Below are positions 22,464-31,470 of a stretch of 64,000 nt of DNA, piece by piece (the first letter of the stretch is position 1; the number at the start of each line of letters is the position of its first letter). The notes below the pieces were generated by a model. That model was not told where the DNA came from and did not search any database. It was given only the letters and a program-made list of their open reading frames with translations. The DNA lies in contig NZ_VFVR01000002.1 in NCBI RefSeq assembly GCF_006442205.1, forward strand, positions 868,001 through 932,000, in the 5' to 3' direction. The translations under genes and the position numbers were made by a program. This DNA is from Mesorhizobium sp. B2-3-12 (GTDB lineage: Bacteria; Pseudomonadota; Alphaproteobacteria; Rhizobiales; Rhizobiaceae).

Positions 22464-23792
22464 ATGGGCGAACACATCATCAAGCTGCCCGATGTTGGCG
22501 AAGGCGTCGCCGAGGCCGAGCTTGTCGAATGGCATGTGAAGATCGGCGACATCGTGCGCGAGGACACGGTGCTTGCCGCCGTCATGACCGACAAGGCGAC
22601 GGTCGAAATTCCGTCGCCTGTCGATGGCGAAATCCTGTGGCTGGGCGCCGAAATCGGCGACACGGTGGCGATCGGTTCGCCGATCGTGCGGCTGAAGGTG
22701 GCGGGCGAAGGCAATGTGAAAGCCGCCGGCAAAGACGCGGAACCAACCGCCGAGGCCGAAGCGCCCGCCGAGCCGCCGAGCCCCCAGCCAGAAACCCCAC
22801 AGTCGCCCAGGGCGACAAAGCCCGCCGAGGCGCCGGCAAAACCCGCACCGCCTGCCGCGAAAACCGTTGCACGGTCCTCGGCCTCCGGCGTGCCGCGCCC
22901 GGAAGGCGAAAAGCCGCTGGCGTCGCCAGCCGTCCGCTTGCGGGCGAAAGAGGCCGGAATCGATCTCAGGCAAGTCGCGGGCAGCGGCCCGGCCGGCCGC
23001 ATCGGCCACGAAGATATCGAGGCGTTCCTGGCGCGCGGACCGCAACCGGCCAAGACATCCGGCCTCGCCCGCAACGATGCGGTCGAGGACATCAAACTGG
23101 TCGGCCTAAGGCGCAAGATCGCCGAGAAGATGACGCTGTCCAAGTCGCGCATCCCGCACATCACCTATGTCGAGGAGATCGACGTCACCGCGCTGGAGGA
23201 CTTGCGCGCCGCGCTCAACAAGGAGAAGCGCCCGGCCAGGGGAGGCGCGGAGAGGACCAAGCTGACGCTGCTGCCGTTCCTGATGCGGGCGATGGTCAAG
23301 GCGATCGCGGACCAGCCTCAACTCAATTCGCTGTTCGACGACGAGGCCGGCATCATCCACCAGCATGGCGGCATCCATATCGGCATCGCCGCGCAGACGC
23401 CGTCGGGGCTGGTGGTGCCTGTCGTCAAGCATGCCGAGGCGCGCGACATTTGGGATTGCGCCGCCGAGGTGGCCAGGCTGGCCGAGGCGGCCAAGTCCGG
23501 CACGGCGACACGCGACGACCTGTCCGGCTCGACCATCACCATCACCTCGCTCGGCGCCATGGGCGGCGTGGCGACGACGCCGGTCATCAATCACCCGGAG
23601 GTGGCGATCATCGGCGTCAACAAGATGATGGTGCGGCCGGTGTGGGACGACACGCAGTTCATCCCGCGCAAGATGATGAACCTGTCGTCGAGCTTCGACC
23701 ACCGGGTGATCGACGGCTGGGACGCGGCGGTGTTCATCCAGCGGATCAAGGCGCTGCTGGAAACGCCGGCGCTGATTTTCGTGGAGGGGTGA
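22464..23792 (+). CDS. bkdB: Branched-chain dihydrolipoamide acyltransferase E2
   Basis: This core subunit carries acyl groups on lipoate and transfers them to CoA. It has 442 residues from ATG 22464, with GGGGGAG seven bases upstream. It has one lipoyl domain with the lipoylated Lys in TDKATVEIPSP, then an Ala/Pro-rich linker (about 85-145). The peripheral subunit-binding domain follows (ASPAVRLRAKEAGIDL to GRIGHEDIEAF). The catalytic domain ends with SSSFDHRVIDGWDAAVF, which contains the HxxxDG active site. A single lipoyl domain is typical for this E2. Confidence 0.95.
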   Translation: MGEHIIKLPDVGEGVAEAELVEWHVKIGDIVREDTVLAAVMTDKATVEIPSPVDGEILWLGAEIGDTVAIGSPIVRLKVAGEGNVKAAGKDAEPTAEAEAPAEPPSPQPETPQSPRATKPAEAPAKPAPPAAKTVARSSASGVPRPEGEKPLASPAVRLRAKEAGIDLRQVAGSGPAGRIGHEDIEAFLARGPQPAKTSGLARNDAVEDIKLVGLRRKIAEKMTLSKSRIPHITYVEEIDVTALEDLRAALNKEKRPARGGAERTKLTLLPFLMRAMVKAIADQPQLNSLFDDEAGIIHQHGGIHIGIAAQTPSGLVVPVVKHAEARDIWDCAAEVARLAEAAKSGTATRDDLSGSTITITSLGAMGGVATTPVINHPEVAIIGVNKMMVRPVWDDTQFIPRKMMNLSSSFDHRVIDGWDAAVFIQRIKALLETPALIFVEG

Positions 23793-23850
23793 TGGAATGC
23801 TCGCTCATCGTACCATCGCAGCCAGGTCGTTCTGGAAAGTAGACCTGAAG

Positions 23851-24040
23851 CGCCGCGCTGCCCCTCATTGCCCTGCCGGGCATTTCTCCCCGTATAGGGA
23901 CGGGGAGAAAGACGCTGTTATCCATGGTTTCGCCAATCGACAGCGTTGCGGAAGAGGATGCCAACATCGCGACGATACCCTTCTCCCCGTCCCTATACGG
24001 GGAGAAGGTGCCGGCAGGCGGATGAGGGGCAGCGCGAGGT
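23851..24040. repeat. RIME-like palindromic repeat, family A, copy 3 (full length)
   Basis: Inverted ends CGCTGCCCCTCATTGCCCTG and its partner enclose hairpins CTCCCCGTATAGGGACGGGGAG and CTCCCCGTCCCTATACGGGGAG. The core TTTCGCCAATCGACAGCGTTG is in reverse orientation relative to copy 2. It fills the 294-base gap between E2 and E3, so it is probably transcribed within the operon and may lower E3 expression or stabilise the upstream message. Confidence 0.88.
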
Positions 24041-24086
24041 TGGATAGGAGGGCGTCGGCAGCTCTCACTACAAGGGGGCCGACACC

Positions 24087-25484
24087 ATGAAAGAAATCTC
24101 CTGCAAGCTGCTTGTCATTGGCGCCGGTCCGAGCGGCTACGTCTGCGCCATCCGCGCCGGGCAGCTCGGTGTCGATACGGTCATCGTCGAGGCCGGCAAG
24201 CCTGGCGGCACTTGCCTCAATGTCGGCTGCATCCCCTCAAAGGCGCTGATCCATGCGGCGGAGGAATTCGAGAAGGTCTCGCACATGGCCGGCGGCAAGA
24301 GCCCGCTCGGCATTTCGGTAACCGCACCGGTGCTCGACCTTGCCAGGACCGTCGCCTGGAAGGACGGCATCGTCAGCCGGCTCAACAGCGGCGTCGCCGG
24401 CCTGCTGAAGAAGGCCGGGGTGAAGACCGTGCAGGGCTGGGCGACGTTTCGCGACGGCAAGACCGTCGAGGTCGAAACCGAGACCGGAAGCCAGGTGATC
24501 CGGGCCGAGACGATCGTCATCGCGACGGGCTCGGCGCCAGTGGAATTGCCGTTCCTGCCGTTCGGCGGCCCGGTGATCTCCTCCACCGAGGCGCTGGCGC
24601 TAAACGAAGTGCCCAAGAAACTCGCGGTCGTCGGTGGCGGCTATATCGGGCTGGAGCTCGGCATGGCCTTCGCCAAGATGGGCGCCGAGGTCACCGTGGT
24701 CGAAGCCTTGCCGCGCGTGCTGGCGCAGTATGATGCCGAGCTGACCCGGCCCGTGGTCAAGCGGCTCGCCGCGCTCGGCATCGAAGTGATGACGGGTGCC
24801 AAGGCCAAGGGCCTGTCGACGAAGGGCGATGCGCTGCTGGTCGAGACGTCCGACGGCAAGAGCGGCAAGGTCGCCGCGGACAAGATCCTGGTCACGGTCG
24901 GCCGCAGGCCGGTGACCGAGGGCTGGGGGCTCGAGCAGATCGACCTCGACAGGGTCGGAAAATTCATCAGGATCGACGACCAGTGCCGGACCTCGATGCG
25001 TGGCGTCTTCGCCATCGGCGACGTCACCGGCGAACCGATGCTGGCGCATCGGGCAATGGCGCAAGGCGAAATGGTCGCCGAGATCGTCGCCGGCCACAAG
25101 CGCGGCTGGGACAAGCGCTCGATCCCCGCCGTCTGCTTCACCGATCCCGAGCTGGTGACGGCCGGCCTGTCGCCAGAAGAGGCCAAGGCGCTTGGTGGCG
25201 AGATCAAGATCGGCCTCTTTCCCTTCGCCGCCAATGGCCGCGCCATGACCAGGCTCGGCGAAGACGGCTTCGTCCGCGTCGTCGCACGCGCCGACAATCA
25301 CCTGGTGCTCGGCATCCAGGCGGTCGGCCAGGGCGTGTCGGAACTGTCGGCGGCTTTCGGGCTGGCGCTGGAAATGGGAGCGCGGCTGGAGGACATCGCC
25401 GGAACCATCCATGCCCACCCGACGCTGGGTGAAGGGTTCCAGGAAGCGGCGCTGAAGGCGCTCGGGCACGCGCTGCATATTTGA
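24087..25484 (+). CDS. lpdV: Dihydrolipoyl dehydrogenase (E3) of the branched-chain complex
   Basis: This FAD/NAD disulfide oxidoreductase reoxidises dihydrolipoate. It has 465 residues. FAD-binding [15 protein letters not shown], redox-active [10 protein letters not shown] (44-53), NAD-binding [10 protein letters not shown] and the FAD motif FAIGDVTG are present. The dimer-interface HAHPTLGE supplies the catalytic His. It is the last gene of the bkd operon, downstream of a RIME-like repeat. Confidence 0.95.
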   Translation: MKEISCKLLVIGAGPSGYVCAIRAGQLGVDTVIVEAGKPGGTCLNVGCIPSKALIHAAEEFEKVSHMAGGKSPLGISVTAPVLDLARTVAWKDGIVSRLNSGVAGLLKKAGVKTVQGWATFRDGKTVEVETETGSQVIRAETIVIATGSAPVELPFLPFGGPVISSTEALALNEVPKKLAVVGGGYIGLELGMAFAKMGAEVTVVEALPRVLAQYDAELTRPVVKRLAALGIEVMTGAKAKGLSTKGDALLVETSDGKSGKVAADKILVTVGRRPVTEGWGLEQIDLDRVGKFIRIDDQCRTSMRGVFAIGDVTGEPMLAHRAMAQGEMVAEIVAGHKRGWDKRSIPAVCFTDPELVTAGLSPEEAKALGGEIKIGLFPFAANGRAMTRLGEDGFVRVVARADNHLVLGIQAVGQGVSELSAAFGLALEMGARLEDIAGTIHAHPTLGEGFQEAALKALGHALHI

Positions 25485-25498
25485 GGTGTTACCCCTAG

Positions 25499-25690
25499 GC
25501 TCCTTTCCTCTCCCTCCGGAGGGGGGAGAGGTGGCGCTGCGAAGCAGCGACGGAGTGGGGGAAAGCGCTGGTCAAACCTGTTGCCGTCGAAAATCGGGCA
25601 ACCATCCGGATAGGTCGAGCCGTCGACCCCCACTCCGTCGAGCTGCGCTCGACACCTCTCCCCCGATCGACGGGGGAGAGGAAAGGCGCG
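25499..25690. repeat. Palindromic intergenic repeat, family C, copy 2
   Basis: CTCTCCCTCCGGAGGGGGGAGAGG, GCGCTGCGAAGCAGCG and ACGGAGTGGGGGAAAG on the left pair with GTCGACCCCCACTCCGTCGAG, CTGCGCTCGACACCTCTCCCC and the GATCGACGGGGGAGAGG end on the right. It lies between the convergent E3 and saccharopine-dehydrogenase-like genes. Confidence 0.85.
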
Positions 25691-25725
25691 AACCAATCAA
25701 CGGGGAGAAGAAGATGCGCGGCTCG

Positions 25726-26829
25726 TCACCCGGCCAGCCGGCTCACCATATCATGCTGGGCATAGGCGCGGCCGAAGCGGTTGGCGAGGAAGGCGTCGAG
25801 CGCGATCTCTTCCTGCTTGACGAAGCCGGTCCCCGGCAGCGAGCCATCGGCCAGCATGTCGAGCACGGCGCAGATGCCGGACGCCGTGGTGATCTGGATG
25901 GCGCTGCGCACCGTCTGGCCGACGCGGCGGGAGTAGATCTTGTTGGCGTAGGTTTCCTGCAGCAGGCGGCCTTGTCTGCGGCCGGAAACGGTGACGAAGA
26001 CGATGACCACGTCCTGCAGCGTTGCCGGCAAGGCACTCTCGAAAATGTCCTTGAGCACATCGCGGCGGTGGCGCAGGCCGAGATCGTTGAGCAGCGCCTT
26101 CATGATCGCGGCATGGCCGGGATAGCGGATGGTGCGGTAGTTCAGCGTGCGCACCTTGCCCTTCAGCGTCTCGGCCAGTGTGCCCAGACCGCCGGAGGTG
26201 TTGAACGCCTCGTAGGTGACGCCGTCGAGCGAGAACTCCTCGCGCTCCTCTAGCGGCGGCACTTCGACCAGTTCGCCTTCGACGATCGCCTCGCAAGGCT
26301 CGCAATATTCGTTGATGACGCCGTCCGTGCTCCAGGTCAGATTGTAGTTCAGCGCGTTGGACGGGTATTGCGGCAGCGCGCCGACGCGCATGCGCACGCT
26401 CTCCAGCGAGTCGAAGCGGCTGGCGAGGTCATTGGCAACGATGGAGATGAAGCCGGGCGCCAGCCCGCATTGCGGGATGAAGGTGCTCTTGGCGGACCGG
26501 GCCAGCTCCTTGACGCGCCTAGTCGAGACGACATCCTCGGTGAGGTCGAGATAATGCACGCCGGCGCTGGCCGCCGCCTCGGCGATGCGCGTGGTGAGAT
26601 GGAAGGGGGCGGCGCTCAGCACCGCGAACCTGCCGGCGAGCGCGGCTTCAAGCGCACCGGGCGCGGCGATGTCGAGTTCGAGCGTATCTACGCCGCCGGG
26701 CACTTCGGAAGCAGTGAGCTGTGCGGCCGAGCGGTCGACCAGGGTGACATGGTAATCACCCGTTTCAGCGAGCATTTCGGCGATGGTCGAGCCGATCTTG
26801 CCGGCGCCGACGATAACGATCTTGTTCAT
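25726..26829 (-). CDS. Saccharopine dehydrogenase-family protein (lysine-catabolic type)
   Basis: This 367-residue NAD(P)-dependent oxidoreductase starts at ATG 26829 (MNKIVIVGAGKIGSTIAEML). The TTG two codons upstream is less likely. The Rossmann motif GAGKIGSTIAEML is followed by LDLTEDV and CGLAPGFISIVANDLA, both typical of saccharopine dehydrogenase/lysine 6-dehydrogenase relatives. The most likely role is in lysine or related amino acid degradation, but the exact reaction cannot be fixed. It is divergent from an Lrp-type gene with a 120-base shared promoter region, which suggests control by that regulator. Confidence 0.85.
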   Translation of the reverse strand: MNKIVIVGAGKIGSTIAEMLAETGDYHVTLVDRSAAQLTASEVPGGVDTLELDIAAPGALEAALAGRFAVLSAAPFHLTTRIAEAAASAGVHYLDLTEDVVSTRRVKELARSAKSTFIPQCGLAPGFISIVANDLASRFDSLESVRMRVGALPQYPSNALNYNLTWSTDGVINEYCEPCEAIVEGELVEVPPLEEREEFSLDGVTYEAFNTSGGLGTLAETLKGKVRTLNYRTIRYPGHAAIMKALLNDLGLRHRRDVLKDIFESALPATLQDVVIVFVTVSGRRQGRLLQETYANKIYSRRVGQTVRSAIQITTASGICAVLDMLADGSLPGTGFVKQEEIALDAFLANRFGRAYAQHDMVSRLAG

Positions 26830-26949
26830 GGTCAAATTCCCCCGCGGTCCGCGTTTGGCGGAATCATCGCAGCTTGCCTGTCGAAAGGAAGCGTGGAATC
26901 CTGCAAAGTGAACCTATTTTTGGGCGATTTGCCGAGGAGATTCGTCGAA

Positions 26950-27378
26950 ATGCTCAGCGAAGCCGAACAGACCCTGCTTTCCCTGCTGCGCGCCAACGCG
27001 CGCGCCTCGACGGCCGAACTGGCGCGCCAGCTCGGCGTGTCGCGCACGACGGTGCAAAGCCGCATCGAGCGGCTGGAGCAGCGCGGGATCATCACCGGCT
27101 ATGGCGTCAGACTGGCGCCGGATTATGAGCAGGGGCTGGTCAGGGCGCATGTGCTGCTCACCGTCACGCCCAAGCTCGCCGACACAGTGGTGCGGGCCCT
27201 GCGGGCGCTGCCGCCGGTCAGGACGCTGCACTCCGTCAGCGGCAATTTCGACATGATCGTCATCGTCGACGCGCCGTCGATCCGCGACCTCGACACGCTG
27301 CTCGACCAGATCGGCGCCATGGAGGGTGTCGAGCGCACCGCGTCGTCGATCATCCTGTCGACGCGGATCGACAGGTGA
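26950..27378 (+). CDS. Lrp/AsnC-family transcriptional regulator
   Basis: This 142-residue regulator starts at ATG 26950 (MLSEAEQTLLSLLRANARAS), preceded by AGGAGA. The longer frame upstream is antisense to the neighbouring gene. The helix-turn-helix is at about 17-45 (TAELARQLGVSRTTVQSRIERLE). The C-terminal RAM ligand-binding domain is complete, with LHSVSGNFDMIVIV and the family-typical final helix. It is divergently arranged with the saccharopine dehydrogenase-like gene, the usual layout for an Lrp-type local regulator sensing an amino acid. Confidence 0.93.
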   Translation: MLSEAEQTLLSLLRANARASTAELARQLGVSRTTVQSRIERLEQRGIITGYGVRLAPDYEQGLVRAHVLLTVTPKLADTVVRALRALPPVRTLHSVSGNFDMIVIVDAPSIRDLDTLLDQIGAMEGVERTASSIILSTRIDR

Positions 27379-27482
27379 AGATCGGCACTGCCGGCGCAAA
27401 CGGCTGTCGGCCACAGGACTTGGGTTCCTCGCCCGCACTTTGTGCTGCGGCATGCAAACGGCTTGCCGCATGCATTGTCTTA

Positions 27483-27680
27483 CACCGAGCTGGTCGACCC
27501 TCACTCCGTCTCGGCTTCGCCGAGCCACCTTGCCGGGGCGGGCCACGGGTCTCGCCCGTCCTACGGACCCCCCGATCGACGGGGTAGAAAAGGCGCCAGG
27601 CTTTTGGCGGCAACGCTCCCTTCCTTTCCCTCCGGAGGGGGAAAGGTGGCGCTGCGAAGCAGCGACGGATTGGGGGAACC
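27483..27680. repeat. Palindromic intergenic repeat, family C, copy 3 (inverted, diverged)
   Basis: Here the GTCGACCCTCACTCCGTCTCGG end comes first. GATCGACGGGGTAGAAAAGGCGCC is in the middle, and CCCTCCGGAGGGGGAAAGGTGGCGCTGCG with CGACGGATTGGGGGAA comes last. No gene is visible in the 421-base gap between the Lrp gene and the histidine kinase gene. Confidence 0.78.
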
Positions 27681-27799
27681 ACCTAGCAATTAAGCCTCGC
27701 GCCGATCAGTCACGTCAATCACAGAAGATGTGTGCATGCCCAGGCGAAAGCTGGGCGAGGACCCAAGCGGCATTGACCTGTACCGGATAACTTCGCCGG

Positions 27800-29164
27800 C
27801 TAAGCCAGCGGAAAACTCACCACCACGGCGAGGCCGGGCTTACAGTCCTCGAGCGTGATGGTCGCGCCATGCAGGTCGGCGATGGCCCTGACGAGGCTGA
27901 GGCCGAGGCCGCTGCCCGGCGTCGAGCGGCTGTGGTCCAGCCGGTAGAGCCGCTGAAACACTTTTTCGCGCTCGTCGGCGGGAATGCCGGGGCCGTTGTC
28001 GGCAACGCTTGCAAGGACGCGGTCATCCTGACGCGTCACCGCCAGTTCGATCGCCGTGCCGGGCGGGCAGTGGCGCAGCGCGTTCTCAACCAGATTGGCG
28101 ACCATCTGCGTCAGCAGTTCACGGTCGCCATGGATCCGGCCCGCCGGCTCCTCCAGCCGTGGCGGCGACAGCGATTTGCCGTCGTCCTCGGCCACGTCGG
28201 TGTAGATCTCGGCGATCGTCTGGAGGATGTCGCCGAGATCGACATCGGTAAAGCGCGCCTTGCGCGCGCCGGCCTCGATCTGCGCGATGCGCAGCAGCGC
28301 ATCGAAGGTCTCGTTGATCTGATGACCCTCGCTGCGCGCGTCGGCCAGCTCGTCGGAAACGTTCTGGGCCCGCGCGGCCTTGTCGGCGGCGCTCTCCAGG
28401 ATCATCTGCAGACGGTTGAGCGGCGTCTTCAAATCATGCGCGATGTCGGCGCTGACCTGCTTCATGCCTTCGACCAGCGCCGAAAGGCGATCGAGCGCGG
28501 CATTGACCTGGGTGGAGACGATGTCGATGTCGTCGTCCTTGCCGGTCAGCGGAATGCGGGTGTCGAGCCGGCCATGCGAGACGTCGACCATGGTGGCGGC
28601 AATGCCGTCGAGGCGGCGCTGGACGCGCGCGGCGAGCAGCGCGCCGCCGGTGACGGCCAGGCCGGTGATGATCAGGGTCGCCCAGCCAAAGCTCATCAGC
28701 ATGATCGTTTCCAGCTCCTCCGTCTCGGAGAGGCTGAAGGCGATGGTCAAGCTGTTGGCGCCGACCGGACCGGAATAGGCGCGGTATTCGGTGTCCGGGG
28801 GCAGGCCAGGCATCTCGGCACCGAACATCGAGAACCCGTCGGGAAGCCCAGCCGCGGTGAAGTTGCCGGCAATGCGGTTGCCGGCCGCGTCGGTCAGCGA
28901 AAACAGCTGCTCTTTCCTTGCGCTGCGGATCGAATGGCTCTGGACGGTCTCCACCAGCTCCTTGAGATCGTTGTCGGCATAGGTCGCGGCGATGACGGAA
29001 TAGGTTTCCTTGATGGTGTCGTCGAGCTGCTCGGCAAGGTCGGCGCTCATCATCTGGTAGACGATGGCGCCCGACAGGATGAAGGCCAGCATGAACAGGA
29101 AGGCGAATGTCAGGGCAAGCCGGAACGGCGTGCTGCGCAGCAGGCGGGTCCAGGTGGCGGTCAT
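27800..29164 (-). CDS. Two-component sensor histidine kinase
   Basis: This 454-residue membrane kinase has a transmembrane helix at about 15-36 and a periplasmic sensor of about 115 residues. The second helix (about 154-177) leads to a HAMP domain (about 178-230) and the phospho-acceptor SADIAHDLKTPLNRLQ (His243). The ATPase has an N box (MVANLVENALRHC), G1 (VADNGPGI) and G2 (GSGLGLSL). It is 62 bases downstream of the response regulator gene. The signal is unknown, and the membrane protein and small exported protein upstream are natural candidates for targets or accessory sensors. Confidence 0.93.
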   Translation of the reverse strand: MTATWTRLLRSTPFRLALTFAFLFMLAFILSGAIVYQMMSADLAEQLDDTIKETYSVIAATYADNDLKELVETVQSHSIRSARKEQLFSLTDAAGNRIAGNFTAAGLPDGFSMFGAEMPGLPPDTEYRAYSGPVGANSLTIAFSLSETEELETIMLMSFGWATLIITGLAVTGGALLAARVQRRLDGIAATMVDVSHGRLDTRIPLTGKDDDIDIVSTQVNAALDRLSALVEGMKQVSADIAHDLKTPLNRLQMILESAADKAARAQNVSDELADARSEGHQINETFDALLRIAQIEAGARKARFTDVDLGDILQTIAEIYTDVAEDDGKSLSPPRLEEPAGRIHGDRELLTQMVANLVENALRHCPPGTAIELAVTRQDDRVLASVADNGPGIPADEREKVFQRLYRLDHSRSTPGSGLGLSLVRAIADLHGATITLEDCKPGLAVVVSFPLA

Positions 29165-29226
29165 CTGAAGTTCGCGGTCATGTGAAAGTCGCGGTCATGG
29201 GCAAGTCGCGTCGTGGGATGTCGCGA

Positions 29227-29910
29227 TCACTGGGAGAGCGGCGCGTGCAGGCTGTAGCCGGTGTTGCGGATGGTGTGGATGAGCTGGGTCTCGAACGGCC
29301 TGTCGACCTTGGCCCGTAACCGGCTGATATGGGTCTCGACGACACTTGTCTTGGGATCGAAATGAAAGTCCCAGACGCGCTCCAGCAGCATGGTGCGGGT
29401 GATCACGCGGCCCTCGCCGCGCATCAGCACCTCGAGCAGGCTGAACTCGCGCGGCTGCAGGTCGATCGGCTGGCCCTGCCTGACGACGCGCCGCATGATC
29501 AGGTCCATTTCGAGGTCGCCGACCCTGAGCACCGTTTTCTGCTCCTGCGCGGCCGGGCGCCGGCCGAGCGCGTTGATGCGGGCCAGCAGTTCGGAAAAGG
29601 CGAAGGGCTTGACCAGATAGTCGTCGCCGCCGGCCTCGAGCCCCTCGACGCGGTCGTCAATGCCGCCGACGGAGGTGAGGAAGATCGCCGGCGTGCGCAC
29701 GCCGGCGGCGCGGACCGCCTTCACCATCGACAGGCCGTCGAGGCCCGGGATCATTCGGTCGGCGACGATCACGTCGTAGCCGCCGGAGGTCGCGGCGAAA
29801 AGCCCGTCATGCCCGTTGCGCAAGAGGTCGCAGACATGGCCGGCCTCGGTCAGGCCGCGCACGATATAGTCCGCTGTCCTGTGGTCGTCCTCGACGAGAA
29901 GTAATCGCAT
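29227..29910 (-). CDS. OmpR/PhoB-family response regulator
   Basis: This 227-residue regulator starts at ATG 29910 (MRLLLVEDDHRTADYIVRG). The extra upstream codons are unrelated. The receiver has the acidic pair ED(D) at 7-9, phospho-acceptor Asp51 and Lys in LVKPF. The winged-helix C-terminus contains QPREFSLLEVLMR, VWDFHFDPKTSVVETHISRLRAKVD and IHTIRNTGYSL. It is followed by the cognate kinase gene and preceded by the COG4705-like gene (104 bases). Confidence 0.95.
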   Translation of the reverse strand: MRLLLVEDDHRTADYIVRGLTEAGHVCDLLRNGHDGLFAATSGGYDVIVADRMIPGLDGLSMVKAVRAAGVRTPAIFLTSVGGIDDRVEGLEAGGDDYLVKPFAFSELLARINALGRRPAAQEQKTVLRVGDLEMDLIMRRVVRQGQPIDLQPREFSLLEVLMRGEGRVITRTMLLERVWDFHFDPKTSVVETHISRLRAKVDRPFETQLIHTIRNTGYSLHAPLSQ

Positions 29911-30014
29911 CGCTGTTCCGGTTGACTGCCGATATCGGCGACAGGCTATCACCGGCTCGGGTTCGTTCCTAGGAGCGCGGTGAGGCTGGCCAGGCTTGCG
30001 CGCTCCCCCGAGTT

Positions 30015-30809
30015 TCATTCCGAGTCCAGCAGCATCTCGTCGAGCTCATCGGCATTCTTCCTGAGCGTCATATAGAGGACAAGGGCGACAATGCAGACGA
30101 GGAAGAGCAGGCTGGTGAAGGTAGTGCCGAAGCCGAGGCCGCCATATTCGACGGGCTGCGACAGCCAATCGCCGAAGGACGCGCCAAGCGGCCGTGTCAG
30201 GATGTAGGCGAGCCAGAACGCCAGGATGGCGTCGAGGCTGACGAGATAATACGCGAGCGCGATGAGCGCGATGACGCCGCCGAACAGCAGGCCCGTGGTC
30301 AGATAGCCCATGTCGAAGCTCTCGGCGACCAGGTCGCCGGCGGCGGTGCCAAGCGAGAAGGTGAAGAGAATCGCCAGCCAATAGAAGATTTCCCGCCGGG
30401 TGGTGAAGATGGTGTGGATCGAGAGCGTCCGTTCGGCCGCGTACCAGACCGCGAATGTCGCCGCCAGCACCACGGAAAAGGCAATCGTGGTGGTCTGCAG
30501 GCGCACGCCGAAAGTGTCGACCAGATTGTCCGTGACCAACGTACCGACGACGCTGATCAGCACCACTGCCAGCCAGTATGCCCAGGGCACGTAGCGCTTC
30601 TGCGCGAACTGGACGACAAGGGCGACGGCCAGGACGCCCGTCATGATCAGCGAAGTGACGGTCAGCCCAAGGCCGAGGTTGACGGCGAGGTAGTCGGCCG
30701 CCGTCTCGCCCATGGTGACGGCCATCAGCTTGATGAGCCAGAAATCGACGGTGACGTCCGGAACCCTGTTTTGGGCCGGCCCGGCTGGTTTTGGATTGGG
30801 AGCGAGCAT
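30015..30809 (-). CDS. COG4705-like polytopic membrane protein with fourfold internal repeat
   Basis: This 264-residue protein starts at ATG 30809 (MLAPNPKPAGPAQNRVPDV). It has about eight hydrophobic helices. Four copies of a motif, aromatic-W-L, eight residues, G, four residues, D, begin at residues 23, 78, 143 and 198: FWL...GETAAD, YWL...GTLVTD, YWL...GTAAGD, FWL...GASFGD. Spacing between motif elements is identical in all four. The family is uncharacterised. Four intramembrane Asp residues in equivalent positions would fit cation transport, which is inference. It is in a minus-strand run with a small exported protein upstream and a two-component system downstream. Confidence 0.8.
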   Translation of the reverse strand: MLAPNPKPAGPAQNRVPDVTVDFWLIKLMAVTMGETAADYLAVNLGLGLTVTSLIMTGVLAVALVVQFAQKRYVPWAYWLAVVLISVVGTLVTDNLVDTFGVRLQTTTIAFSVVLAATFAVWYAAERTLSIHTIFTTRREIFYWLAILFTFSLGTAAGDLVAESFDMGYLTTGLLFGGVIALIALAYYLVSLDAILAFWLAYILTRPLGASFGDWLSQPVEYGGLGFGTTFTSLLFLVCIVALVLYMTLRKNADELDEMLLDSE

Positions 30810-30835
30810 GGCGGGCGTCCTCGTGGTTCGTGAAA

Positions 30836-31093
30836 CTATTTGCCCATGACCTTCATGGCCTGGGCGAAGAAGTCGTCGGCGCGCTTGTCGTCGTCGGCAT
30901 TGCAGCGCTCGATGCCCTTGGTCTCCAGTTCCGAAACCTTGTTCTTGTCGGCGTCGCTGAGCTTGGCGGTGGCCTCCGCCGCGCGCAGCGCCTTCAACGT
31001 CTCCTCGCAAGGCGCGGTTGCCGCGAAGACGGCGGAAACCGGTCCGCAGACCGCAAGGGTGGCCAGTGCGACGGCCAGTGCAAATCTTTTCAT
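30836..31093 (-). CDS. Small exported protein of unknown function
   Basis: The 85-residue product has a clear Sec signal peptide (MKRFALAVALATLAVCGPVSAVFA). The mature part has about 60 residues and is Ala/Lys/Asp-rich, with two cysteines (CEET and ERCNADDD) that could form a disulfide. The acidic NADDDKRADDFFAQAM segment near the C-terminus is notable. It lies 26 bases upstream of the COG4705-like gene and is likely cotranscribed with it. I do not recognise the family. Confidence 0.8.
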   Translation of the reverse strand: MKRFALAVALATLAVCGPVSAVFAATAPCEETLKALRAAEATAKLSDADKNKVSELETKGIERCNADDDKRADDFFAQAMKVMGK

Positions 31094-31132
31094 GAAACCA
31101 TTCCTATCTCTGTTGTAATCGGAGCCGGCCTT

Positions 31133-31240
31133 TAGAGCGGTTCAGCGTTTGGGTAGAACCGCTAACCCGCTCTAACTCTTTGTTTTCACGCAATTCCGGA
31201 CGGAAAACCGCTACGCACTTTTCCTGGAATTGCTCTAAAT
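31133..31240. repeat. Interspersed intergenic element, family D (GCAATTCCGGACGGAAAACC type)
   Basis: The element runs from TAGAGCGGTTCAGCG to AATTGCTCTA. It contains TTGTTTTCACGCAATTCC, GGACGGAAAACCGCTACGC and ACTTTTCCTGGAATTGCTC. The outer TAGAGC and GCTCTA are inverted repeats. I recall this sequence type as a very common rhizobial intergenic repeat. Only one copy is in this window. The rest of the 377-base gap between the small exported protein and the ICMT-like gene shows no gene. Confidence 0.6.
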
Positions 31241-31425
31241 GCCGGACCGGCATTCCAACGATAGGGGCGTGAGTTCTCGCCAGCCTGTCGCGTGCCATAC
31301 AAATTCGTAAGGAGGGCGGTGACGGGCGCAAAAGGCCTTTACGAAAGCCTCGCGATGCGCTGATAGAGGGTGAGCGCCTTGTATCCGCCATCAATGGCGT
31401 GCCTCAGTGCCGGGCCTGCACAAGC

Positions 31426-31468
31426 GCCCAGGAAAAAGGGGCCCAGGAAAAAGGGCCAGGAAAAAAGC
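31426..31468 (+). repeat. Tandem 15-bp repeat carrying Shine-Dalgarno cores
   Basis: GCCCAGGAAAAAGGG occurs twice in direct succession (31426-31440 and 31441-31455). A third, degenerate unit CCAGGAAAAAAGC follows, ending 3 bases before the ATG of the ICMT-like gene. Each unit contains AGGA. Confidence 0.85.
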
Positions 31469-31470
31469 AA

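Noticed and set aside
26830..26949. Lrp binding sites in the divergent promoter region
   Set aside because: Only loose repeats (GGAATCATCGCAG and GGAATCCTGCAAAG) are seen. Lrp sites are too degenerate to call here.
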